The notes below the pieces were generated by a model. That model was not told the origin of the DNA and did not search any database. It worked only from the letters and a program-made list of their open reading frames with translations. From positions 1 to 22,803 of the forward strand of contig DIVD01000039.1 in assembly GCA_002423245.1 (NCBI GenBank): DNA of 22,803 nucleotides, in the 5' to 3' direction. The stretch is from Rhodobacteraceae bacterium UBA6141. GTDB taxonomy: Bacteria; Pseudomonadota; Alphaproteobacteria; Rhodobacterales; Rhodobacteraceae. Made by a program: the position numbers and the translations under genes. Positions within the stretch are counted from its first letter, which is position 1. Every line of letters begins with the position of its first letter. Of this stretch, positions 13,881-20,927 are shown one piece after another.

Positions 13881-15034
13881 CGGGATTCAACCCGGCCCGG
13901 GGAACTCGGCGGCAATTCGGCGCCATAGCGCGCATTGTCCTCTCCCAGCGGCGCCGCGCGTCCCGCCGCACCGGCAGGCGCCCGGAATTCCGGGGCGATC
14001 GGCAACGGAAGCGCGGGCACGATCTGCCCTGAAATGTCCAGTTGCCGGTCGAACACGCCGCGCGCCGCGAAATGCGGATCGACCGCCGCTTCGGCCGGAG
14101 TCTTCACGATGGTGCAGCAGCAATCCGCAGCGGCAAGCAGCGGGGCCCAATGCGTCGATGGCTTTTCCCCCAGACGGCGCGCCACCTCCGCGGCGCAGGC
14201 TTCGGGGTCGGCCGCGTCGTCCCGCAACTCTGGCGGCAGGCCGATGACATCGCAGAACGCCTGCCAGAATTTTTCCTCGATCGCGCCCACCGCGACCTGC
14301 CGGCCATCCGCGGCGGTATAGAGCCGATAGCGCGCGAGCCCGCCCGTCAGACGGCTGTTGCCGCTTTCGATGTCCTGCCCCGCGATCACGCCCTCGGCAT
14401 GGGCCCAGTAGGCAAAGGCAAACGCACCCTCGGCCATGGCGATATCGAGGTGGGTGCCCTGCCCGCTTTCCTGCCGCGAGATCAGCGCGAGCAGAATGTT
14501 CACCACCGCAGGATAGGTGCCGCCGCCGATATCGGCGACCACGGCGAAGGGCATGGTCGGCCGCTCGTCCGGGCCGCGACTGAGCGACAGGATCCCCGCG
14601 TCGCTGACGTAGTTGAGGTCATGGCCCGCCGCCATGGCCTTCGGGCCGGTCTGGCCGTATCCGGTGATCGAACAGTAGATGAGCCGCGGATTGATCGCGC
14701 GCACGGCCTCGTATCCGAGGCCGAGCCGCTCCATCACCCCCGGGCGGAACTGTTCCACCAGAACGTCGGCCTTCTCGAGCAGGGGGCGCAGAATGCCCGC
14801 CGCATCCGGTGACTTGAGGTCGATGGCGACGGATCGCTTGCCGTGGTTCAGCACTGCAAAGCCGATGCTCTCGCCCTCTATCTTCGGGTCGGTCAGGCGG
14901 GCGTCCTCGCCCGTTCCGGGGCGCTCGAACTTGATGACCTCGGCCCCGGCCTCGGCCAGCATGAGCGTCGCCATCGGGCCGGGAAGAAGGGTGCTGAAAT
15001 CCAGCACCAGGATATCCTTCAGTGGTTGCGCCAT
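13877..15034 (-). CDS. CaiB/BaiF superfamily protein, alpha-methylacyl-CoA racemase-like
   Basis: This 385-residue protein begins MAQPLKDILVLDFSTLLPGP, the usual class III CoA-transferase/racemase start. Its AGHDLNYVSDAGILSL (136-151), VVADIGGG (165-172) and GAIEEKFW (250-257) match the active-site segments of alpha-methylacyl-CoA racemase, with His138, Asp139, Asp168 and Glu253 or Glu254. Racemase therefore fits better than CoA-transferase. The enzyme would epimerise the C2 methyl of a branched acyl-CoA so that an S-specific dehydrogenase can act on it. This is the usual entry step for isoprenoid or sterol side chains. A GGGAGGGAAG ribosome site precedes ATG 15034. It follows the MaoC gene after 10 bp and is last of the first four-gene arm. 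Confidence 0.88.
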   Translation of the reverse strand: MAQPLKDILVLDFSTLLPGPMATLMLAEAGAEVIKFERPGTGEDARLTDPKIEGESIGFAVLNHGKRSVAIDLKSPDAAGILRPLLEKADVLVEQFRPGVMERLGLGYEAVRAINPRLIYCSITGYGQTGPKAMAAGHDLNYVSDAGILSLSRGPDERPTMPFAVVADIGGGTYPAVVNILLALISRQESGQGTHLDIAMAEGAFAFAYWAHAEGVIAGQDIESGNSRLTGGLARYRLYTAADGRQVAVGAIEEKFWQAFCDVIGLPPELRDDAADPEACAAEVARRLGEKPSTHWAPLLAAADCCCTIVKTPAEAAVDPHFAARGVFDRQLDISGQIVPALPLPIAPEFRAPAGAAGRAAPLGEDNARYGAELPPSSPGRVESR

Positions 15035-15044
15035 CTTCCCTCCC

Positions 15045-15902
15045 TCACGCGAAACGCGCGGCCCCGTTGTTCAGAACCAGCACATCGCGCGCCGGGATCG
15101 AGGCGCGGAACCGGGCCTCGCCACCGTCTTCCCAGATCTCGAACCGCACGGTTTCGCCGGGATAGACCGGCGCGGAGAACCGCACGTCCAGCCCGACGAG
15201 CCGGGCCGCGTCATAGTCGAGCAGAGTCCTGAGGATCGCCCGTGCCGCGAGGCCGTAGGTCGCAAGGCCATGCAGGATCGGCCGGTCGAACCCGGCCGAG
15301 CGCGCCACATCCGGGTCGGCATGAAGCGGGTTCATGTCGCCGCTGAGCCGGTAGATCAGCGCCTGGCGCGGCAGGGTCGAGATGTCGCAGACATGATCGG
15401 GCGCGCGGTCGGGCAGCGATGCCGGCGCCGGGCCGGCCCTGTTTTCGCCGCCGAAGCCGCCATCCCCCCGGCAGAAGGCCGACATCGCCACGCGCGCCAG
15501 CTTTTCGCCGCTGTCCGCGTCGATGATGTCGCGGCTCTGGTAGATCACCGCGCCCTTGCCCTCGCCCTTGTCGGAAATGAAGTCGACCCGGCTGCGGCCG
15601 ATGATATTGCCCTTCACCGGCAGCGGCTTGTAGACATCCAGCCATTGCTCGCCATGCAGCACCTGCTGCCACTTCACCCCGAATTTGGGATTGCGCAGCC
15701 AGAAGCCGGGATAGCCCATGGTGACGGCCATCGAGGGCACCGCCTTCAGCCCGTCCTCATAGACGAAGGACAACTCCTTCCTGTCGGTCGGATCCTCGCC
15801 GAACCCCAGGCCGAGCGCGTAGAGGATGGTATCGCGTTCGGTCAGTGTCTGCTCGATCTCCTCGAAGGTCCAGTTCGACAGTGCATCGAAATCCAATGGC
15901 AT
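15045..15902 (-). CDS. MaoC-family 2-enoyl-CoA hydratase (hydratase-2 type)
   Basis: This 285-residue double hot-dog protein carries the hydratase-2 signature YRLSGDMNPLHADPDVA (184-200), with catalytic Asp189 and His194, followed by GFDRPILHGLATYG. The N-terminal half (RKELSFVYEDGLKAVPSMAV) is the non-catalytic hot-dog repeat that opens the substrate tunnel for bulky acyl chains. The architecture is that of peroxisomal MFE-2 hydratase and actinobacterial steroid side-chain hydratases. It would hydrate trans-2-enoyl-CoA to (R)-3-hydroxyacyl-CoA. The start ATG 15902 was chosen over an upstream frame overlapping the thiolase-like gene because MPLDFDALSNW fits the family start; a GGGAGG site lies about 6 nt before it. 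Confidence 0.92.
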   Translation of the reverse strand: MPLDFDALSNWTFEEIEQTLTERDTILYALGLGFGEDPTDRKELSFVYEDGLKAVPSMAVTMGYPGFWLRNPKFGVKWQQVLHGEQWLDVYKPLPVKGNIIGRSRVDFISDKGEGKGAVIYQSRDIIDADSGEKLARVAMSAFCRGDGGFGGENRAGPAPASLPDRAPDHVCDISTLPRQALIYRLSGDMNPLHADPDVARSAGFDRPILHGLATYGLAARAILRTLLDYDAARLVGLDVRFSAPVYPGETVRFEIWEDGGEARFRASIPARDVLVLNNGAARFA

Positions 15903-15924
15903 GATCTTCCTCCCTTGATCGCCG

Positions 15925-17076
15925 TCATAGCGTGTCTTGTGACCCCAGAATCGCCGTGACCTGGCTGGACAGAACCCCCCCGTTGCCATGCGCCAGCGCC
16001 AGGTGGATGTCGTCCAGCTGCAGCCCCGGCGCATCGCCGCGGATCTGGCGCGCGGCCTCGATCACGGTGAAGATGCCGTACATGCCGGGGTGCACACAAG
16101 ACAGACCCCCGCCATTGGTATTTACCGGCAAGACCCCGCCCGGCGCAATGCGTCCGCCTTCGACGAAGGCGCCGCCTTCGCCCTTGGCGCAGAAACCGAG
16201 ATCCTCCAGAAACAGGATCGTATTGATCGTAAACGCATCGTAAAGCTCGACCACCTGAATATCCGAGGGCGAAACCCCCGCCGCCGCAAAGGCGCGCTTG
16301 CCGGATTCGCGCGCCGCGGTGACGGTGAAATCCTTCATCTGTGATATCTGGCGATGCGAGCTTTCGGCGGCGCTGCCCAGCACATAGACCGGCGCCTTCG
16401 GGAAATCCCGGGCGCGGTCTGCCCGGGCCAGCACGATCGCGCCCCCGCCATCGGTGACAAGGCAGCAGTCGCGCACGGTCAGCGGATCGCCCACCATGCG
16501 CGCGCCCAGCACGTCCTCGCGGCTGAGCGGGCCGCGCTGGAAGGCTTCGGGGTTGTGCTGTGCCCAGGCGCGCGCGGCCACGGCCACATCGGCCAGTTGC
16601 GCGCGGGTGGTGCCGTATTGGTGCATGTGCCGCGCCGCCGCCATCGCATAGGCGGAAATCGGATAGCGCGGATTGTAGGGCGCCTCATGGGCCGGCGGCC
16701 GCGAGGCCGTCACCAGCTTGCCCGATGCGGTTCGCTGGTTGGAGCCATAGGCGATAAGTGCCACATCGCACAGCCCGGCCTCCAGCGCCATCGTCGCGGA
16801 GGTCAGGTAGTTCACGAAGGACGACCCGCCCGTCATGGTGCCGTCCAGGAACCGGGGCCGGATCCCCAGATATTCGGCCGCCATCAGGGCGGGCATGCTG
16901 TCTTCCATCATGGTGCAGAACAGGCCATCCACGTCGGACAGCTTCAGCCCCGCATCGGCAAGCGCCGCAAGCGCCGATTGCGCCATGATGTCATAGGATG
17001 TCAGGCCGGGCGCCTCGCCAAAACCCGCGTGACCGGTTCCGACAATGGCGGCTTTTCCCCGAAGGTGACTGGTCAT
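15925..17076 (-). CDS. SCPx/lipid-transfer-type thiolase-fold protein, possible Ltp2-like aldolase
   Basis: This 383-residue thiolase-fold protein begins HLRGKAAIVGTGHAGFG and has GTMTGGSSFVNYLTSATMAL (79-98). The nucleophilic Cys of thiolases appears to be replaced by Ser85 or Ser86. Two other active-site regions read VVELYDAFTI (275-284) and NTNGGGLSCVHPGMYG (319-334). In SCPx thiolases the first usually has His, but here it is Tyr279, and Tyr333 lies in the second. Tyrosines in these places are described for the Ltp2 retro-aldolase of steroid side-chain degradation, which needs a DUF35 partner. Such a partner is encoded 3 bp upstream. Cleavage of a beta-hydroxyacyl-CoA by retro-aldol is therefore as likely as thiolysis; this is an inference. 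Confidence 0.88.
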   Translation of the reverse strand: MTSHLRGKAAIVGTGHAGFGEAPGLTSYDIMAQSALAALADAGLKLSDVDGLFCTMMEDSMPALMAAEYLGIRPRFLDGTMTGGSSFVNYLTSATMALEAGLCDVALIAYGSNQRTASGKLVTASRPPAHEAPYNPRYPISAYAMAAARHMHQYGTTRAQLADVAVAARAWAQHNPEAFQRGPLSREDVLGARMVGDPLTVRDCCLVTDGGGAIVLARADRARDFPKAPVYVLGSAAESSHRQISQMKDFTVTAARESGKRAFAAAGVSPSDIQVVELYDAFTINTILFLEDLGFCAKGEGGAFVEGGRIAPGGVLPVNTNGGGLSCVHPGMYGIFTVIEAARQIRGDAPGLQLDDIHLALAHGNGGVLSSQVTAILGSQDTL

Positions 17077-17079
17077 CGC

Positions 17080-17457
17080 TTATGCCTCCGCCGGCCTGAA
17101 CAGCACGGCGGGCGCGCCCTCGGCCTCGCCCACGAAAGCGGTCACGGCCAAGTCGATGGCCACATCTCCGGGGGCGATCCCCTCGACGCGGCTCATCATC
17201 CGCACACCTTCCTCCAGTTCGACGATGCACACGTTGTAGTCGCCCCCCTGTTCGGGCTTCTGGCGCACCACGGTGGTGGTGTGGACGCGGCCCCTGCCGC
17301 TGGCGGGATGCCAGGAGATCGAAGTCCCGTGACAGTGCGGGCACAGGACGCGGGGAAAGAAGTGGTACTGCCCGCAGTCCTCGCATCTGGGAAGCACGAT
17401 CTCGTTGTTCGCGAGCGCACTGCGGAACACCGCGTCCGGCCCCTCGGTGGCTGACAT
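17080..17457 (-). CDS. DUF35-type Zn-ribbon/OB-fold protein, partner of the thiolase-like enzyme
   Basis: This 125-residue protein has a rubredoxin-like zinc ribbon with CEDC (Cys25, Cys28) and CPHC (Cys39, Cys42), followed by an OB-fold with SGRGRVHTTTVV (53-64) and PAVLFRPAEA at the end. The layout is that of DUF35 (OB-fold, acyl-CoA-associated) proteins. They form complexes with thiolase-fold enzymes, for example the DUF35 domain of ChsH2 with Ltp2, or acetoacetyl-CoA thiolase/HMG-CoA synthase in archaea. The gene is first in its arm and 3 bp before the thiolase-like gene, so the two proteins are very likely a complex. All four cysteines are intact. A GGGAGG site precedes ATG 17457. Confidence 0.92.
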   Translation of the reverse strand: MSATEGPDAVFRSALANNEIVLPRCEDCGQYHFFPRVLCPHCHGTSISWHPASGRGRVHTTTVVRQKPEQGGDYNVCIVELEEGVRMMSRVEGIAPGDVAIDLAVTAFVGEAEGAPAVLFRPAEA

Positions 17458-17497
17458 GTTCCCTCCCTTTCGAATGGCCTGTCGCCAACTGAACCTG

Positions 17498-17526
17498 TTG
17501 ATCTTGTTTCTAACGGATGTTAGATT
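17498..17526 (+). promoter_or_regulatory. Candidate promoter for the divergent CoA-transferase gene
   Basis: TTGATC (17498-17503), a 17-bp spacer and TAGATT (17521-17526) on the plus strand. The -10 box overlaps the right arm of the palindrome at 17508-17525. On the minus strand a TTGACA (17528-17533) could serve the DUF35 gene, but I see no clear -10 box for it. Confidence 0.4.
17508..17525. promoter_or_regulatory. Palindromic operator, second copy (TTCTAAC-GGAT-GTTAGAT)
   Basis: This has the same arms as 13838-13855, with one mismatch at the outer base and a different 4-bp centre. It lies in the 104-bp region between the divergent DUF35 and CaiB-type genes and so could repress both. An upstream in-frame ATG (17517) lies inside it, which argues that the CoA-transferase really starts further downstream. 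Confidence 0.75.
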
Positions 17527-17561
17527 CTGTCAAGCCCGTGAGTCAACCAATGAGAAGGTCA

Positions 17562-18725
17562 ATGACAGGTTCAGACGCAGCCCCCCTAGCCGGCATCCTC
17601 GTCGTGGCTCTCGAACAGGCGGTCGCAGCCCCTTTCTGCTCGTCGCGCCTGGCGGATGCCGGCGCCCGCGTCATCAAGATAGAGCGCAAGGGCGAGGGAG
17701 ACTTCGCGCGCGCCTATGACCGGGCTGCGAAGGGCGAAAGCGCCTATTTCACCTGGCTGAACCGGGGCAAGGAATCGGTCGCGCTGGACATCAAGGCGCC
17801 CGAGGACCGCGAGATTCTGCTACGGATGCTGGAAAAGGCCGATGTGTTCGTGCAGAACCTGCTGCCCGGCGCGCTCGAGAAGATGGGGCTTGATTCCGCC
17901 ACCCTGCGCGCGCGGTTCCCGCGCCTTGTGACCTGCGACATCACCGGCTATGGCGAGGACGGGCCGATGCGCAATGCCAAGGCCTATGACCTTCTGGTGC
18001 AATGCGAAAGCGGCCTTGCCTCGATCACCGGCACGCCGGACGGGCCGGGCCGGGTCGGCATTTCGGTCTGCGACATCGCCACCGGCATGACGGCGCATGC
18101 CGGCATCTGCGAGGCGCTGGTCGCGCGCGAGCGCAGCGGCAAGGGCAGCGGCGTTTCGGTCGCGATGTTCGATGTGATGGCGGACTGGATGGCTGTTCCG
18201 CTGCTCTATTACGACTATCTGGGCAAGCCGACCCCGCGCGTCGGGCTGAACCACGCGGTCATCTGCCCCTATGGCGCCTACGAGTGCCGGGACGGCGAGC
18301 TTGTCGTCATCACCGTTCAGCATGCGGGGGAATGGAACCGGTTCTGCGAGCACATCCTGGGCGATGCGAAGCTGGCGACGGATCCGCGCTTCCATGACAA
18401 CACCGCGCGCCTGGAGCACAAGGCCGAGCTGGAAAAGCTCATCAAGGCCGTCTTCGCCTCGCATGACAGGGCGGAGATGCTGAAGCTGCTTGACAGCGCG
18501 GGCATTGCATCGGGCGCGGTGAACGATGTGGCGGCCCTGTCGAAACACCCGCAGATGGACAGGGCCCGCATCGGCACGCCCTCCGGCGAGATCGACATCC
18601 CGGCGCCGCCGATCCGGCGCAGCACCGGCGCTGCGGCCCTTGGCCCCTCGCCGGGCCTCGATGCGGACGGCAAGGCCCTGCGCGCCGAATTCGGCCCCCG
18701 CTCGCCCGCCACGTCCGCGACCTGA
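17562..18725 (+). CDS. CaiB/BaiF (class III) CoA-transferase
   Basis: From ATG 17562 this is a 387-residue protein: APLAGILVVALEQAVAAPFC, RVIKIERKGEGDFAR, TWLNRGKESVALDIKAPEDR, DITGYGEDGP, then KAYDLLVQCESGLASITG (140-157) with the catalytic Asp143 that carries the acyl-anhydride intermediate. It resembles intramolecular or succinyl-dependent CoA-transferases such as mesaconyl-CoA C1-C4 transferase. It lacks the racemase GHDxNY motif of its paralogue at 13877. AGAAGG lies close upstream of ATG 17562; ATG 17550 is an alternative. The gene converges on a mesaconyl-C4-CoA-hydratase-like gene, which supports transfer of CoA on a dicarboxylic acid. The palindrome at 17508 suggests co-regulation with the minus-strand arms. 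Confidence 0.9.
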   Translation: MTGSDAAPLAGILVVALEQAVAAPFCSSRLADAGARVIKIERKGEGDFARAYDRAAKGESAYFTWLNRGKESVALDIKAPEDREILLRMLEKADVFVQNLLPGALEKMGLDSATLRARFPRLVTCDITGYGEDGPMRNAKAYDLLVQCESGLASITGTPDGPGRVGISVCDIATGMTAHAGICEALVARERSGKGSGVSVAMFDVMADWMAVPLLYYDYLGKPTPRVGLNHAVICPYGAYECRDGELVVITVQHAGEWNRFCEHILGDAKLATDPRFHDNTARLEHKAELEKLIKAVFASHDRAEMLKLLDSAGIASGAVNDVAALSKHPQMDRARIGTPSGEIDIPAPPIRRSTGAAALGPSPGLDADGKALRAEFGPRSPATSAT

Positions 18726-18749
18726 CCGGCCTTTGGGCGCGCGCCGGGC

Positions 18750-19589
18750 CTACCAGCCCGCGCGCGCCTCCATCGCCAGCGGCCCCTCGGGGTATGAGGT
18801 CCAGAGCCGCAGCCCCTCCCCCTCCTCGACGGCGTTCAGCGTGAAGTCCCCGGTGTCGAACAGCGGCGAGAGGCTGCGGAACTCGAACCGCGCCGGGGGC
18901 CTGCCGTGCAGCTTCTGGGCGAAGTGCACCAGCAGGGTCGCCTGCAGAGGTCCGTGGACGATCAGGCCCGGATAGCCTTCCTCGGTGCGGGCATAGGGGG
19001 TGTCATAGTGGATGCGGTGCCCGTTGAAGGTCAGCGCCGAATAGCGGAACAGCAGCGCCGCCGAGGGCGCGACCGTCACGCGATGCGCGCCGGGGGCGGC
19101 AGGTTCGGGGGCCTTGCCGGCGGCGCCCGGCGCGTCGATGCCGCGATAGACGATGTCCTGGCGCTCCTCGATGACCAGCCTCCCGTCGCTCTCGATCCGG
19201 TGGTCGAGGGTGACGAAGCACAGCGTGCCGCTGCGGCCCTGCTTGGCGGTCACGTCGCGGATGACCGAGCTTCGGCTGACCCGTTCCCCCACGCGGATGT
19301 CGTCGTGGAAGGTGAGGGCCCCGCCCGCCCACATCCGGCGCGGCAGCGGCACCGGGGGCAGGAAGCCGCCGCGCGCGGGATGGCCGTCGGGGCCAAGGCT
19401 GCTGGTGGGCGCGGCAGGGGGCGCCACGCAAAGGTGGATCATGACCGGCGCGGGATCGCCCGCGCTGACCGCGCCCTCCTGATCGAAGGTCGCCTTGAAC
19501 CGCTCCACCATGGCCTCGGTCACCAGCTCGGACCGGCGCTCCTCGCGCCCGATCCACTGGCGCAGGTGGTCAAGATCCAGATCGCTCAT
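18750..19589 (-). CDS. MaoC/FAS1-like dehydratase, mesaconyl-C4-CoA (itaconyl-CoA) hydratase-like
   Basis: This 279-residue double hot-dog protein has an N-terminal FAS1-like dehydratase half, with LPPVPLPRRMWAGGALTFHD (77-96) and VSRSSVIRDVTAKQGRSG. The C-terminal half has LLFRYSALTFNGHRIHYDTP (179-198) and GYPGLIVHGPLQATLL (206-221). This pattern matches mesaconyl-C4-CoA hydratase and related HTD2-type enzymes rather than the GDxNPLH hydratase-2 type. It would hydrate an unsaturated dicarboxylyl-CoA, possibly mesaconyl-, itaconyl- or a larger analogue. ATG 19589 has an AGGGAGAA site; an upstream in-frame ATG at 19607 is less likely. The gene is 31 bp downstream of an acyl-CoA dehydrogenase on the same strand and converges with the CaiB gene. 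Confidence 0.87.
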   Translation of the reverse strand: MSDLDLDHLRQWIGREERRSELVTEAMVERFKATFDQEGAVSAGDPAPVMIHLCVAPPAAPTSSLGPDGHPARGGFLPPVPLPRRMWAGGALTFHDDIRVGERVSRSSVIRDVTAKQGRSGTLCFVTLDHRIESDGRLVIEERQDIVYRGIDAPGAAGKAPEPAAPGAHRVTVAPSAALLFRYSALTFNGHRIHYDTPYARTEEGYPGLIVHGPLQATLLVHFAQKLHGRPPARFEFRSLSPLFDTGDFTLNAVEEGEGLRLWTSYPEGPLAMEARAGW

Positions 19590-19620
19590 GCCGTTCTCCC
19601 TGCCCATGGCGCCAAGGTCA

Positions 19621-20784
19621 TCAGAAGCTCCGCGGCAGGCCCAGCATGTGCTCGGCGACATAGGACAGGATCAGGTTGGTCGAGATCGGCGCCACCTGAT
19701 AGAGCCGGGTTTCGCGGAACTTGCGCTCCACATCGTATTCGCAGGCAAAGCCGAAGCCGCCGTGGAATTGCAGGCAGGCATTTGCGGCCTCCCACGACGC
19801 CTTGGCCGCCAGATATTTCGCCATGTTGGCCTGAGCGCCGCAGGGCTTGCCCGCATCGAACAGGCGGCAGGCCTCATAGCGCATCAGGTCGGCGGCCTGC
19901 ACCTCGATGAAGGCTTCGGCGATCGGGAACTGCACGCCCTGGTTCTGGCCGATGGGCCGGCCGAAGACCACGCGCTCGCCCACATACTCGGTCACGCGGT
20001 CAACGAACCAGTAACCGTCGCCGATGCATTCCGCCGCGATCAGCGTGCGCTCGGCGTTCAGGCCGGTCAGGATGTACCGGAAGCCCTGGCCTTCCTCGCC
20101 GATCAGGTTCCCGGCGGGGATTTCCAGATTGTCGAAGAACAGCTCGTTCGTCTCGTGGTTGACCATGTTCAGGATCGGGCGCACCGTCATCCCCTTGGCC
20201 ATCGCCTCATTCACATCGACGAGGAAGATCGACAGCCCTTCGGTCTTCTTCTTCACCTCGGCCTGCGGCGTGGTGCGGGCCAGCAGGATCATCAGGTCGG
20301 AATGCAGAAGCCGGCTGATCCAGACCTTCTGGCCGTTGATCACATAGCGGTCGCCCTTGCGGGTGGCGGTGGTCTTGATGCTGGTCGTGTCGGTGCCGGT
20401 CGTCGGTTCGGTCACGCCCATCGACTGCAGGCGCAACTCGCCGGTGGCGATCTTCGGCAGATAGGTCCGGCGCTGCTCCTCGGACCCGTGGCGGATCAGC
20501 GTGTTCATGTTGTACATCTGCCCGTGGCAGGCGCCGGAATTGCCGCCCGAGCGGTTGATCTCCTCCATGATCACGCTGGCCTCGGCCAGACCAAGGCCCG
20601 AGCCGCCGTATTCCTCGGGGATCAGCGCGGCCATCCAGCCGGCCTTGGTCAGCGCATCGACGAATTCCTCGGGATATCCGCGGGCGAGGTCGATCCTGCG
20701 GTGATACTCGTCCGGGAAGCCGGCACAGAGTGCGCGGACGGCGTCGCGTATATCCTGATATTCGTCGGTAACGGTTTGCAGCAT
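19621..20784 (-). CDS. Acyl-CoA dehydrogenase
   Basis: This 387-residue enzyme has an N-domain (MAALIPEEYGGSGLGLAEAS), a middle domain with MGVTEPTTGTDTTSIKTTAT and VINGQKVWISRLLHSDLMIL, and a C-domain with VVFGRPIGQNQGVQFPIAEA and ACLQFHGGFGFACEYDVERK. It ends VAPISTNLILSYVAEHMLGL. The EGT segment of medium-chain enzymes is replaced by APIST, so the base must lie elsewhere, perhaps Glu or Asp in the LNAERTLIAAE helix as in isovaleryl-CoA dehydrogenase types. It would oxidise an acyl-CoA whose product is hydrated by the next gene. ATG 20784 has a strong GGGAGGT site. It diverges from chrA over 143 bp. Confidence 0.93.
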   Translation of the reverse strand: MLQTVTDEYQDIRDAVRALCAGFPDEYHRRIDLARGYPEEFVDALTKAGWMAALIPEEYGGSGLGLAEASVIMEEINRSGGNSGACHGQMYNMNTLIRHGSEEQRRTYLPKIATGELRLQSMGVTEPTTGTDTTSIKTTATRKGDRYVINGQKVWISRLLHSDLMILLARTTPQAEVKKKTEGLSIFLVDVNEAMAKGMTVRPILNMVNHETNELFFDNLEIPAGNLIGEEGQGFRYILTGLNAERTLIAAECIGDGYWFVDRVTEYVGERVVFGRPIGQNQGVQFPIAEAFIEVQAADLMRYEACRLFDAGKPCGAQANMAKYLAAKASWEAANACLQFHGGFGFACEYDVERKFRETRLYQVAPISTNLILSYVAEHMLGLPRSF

Positions 20785-20927
20785 GACTACCTCCCTGCAG
20801 GTCTTCGTGACCATCGCCCGCTTTCGGGATACAAGCCGGCAGGTGATCCCGCAAGCCGGACAGCGCCGGCATAACCGGCATCGGCAGCGCCGCGCGGGCC
20901 GGGGCAACAGCAGAAGGGAGTTTCCGG

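Noticed and set aside
18726..18749. Bidirectional terminator between convergent CaiB and hydratase genes
   Set aside because: GGCC arms with a long GC loop and no T-runs on either side; not supportable.
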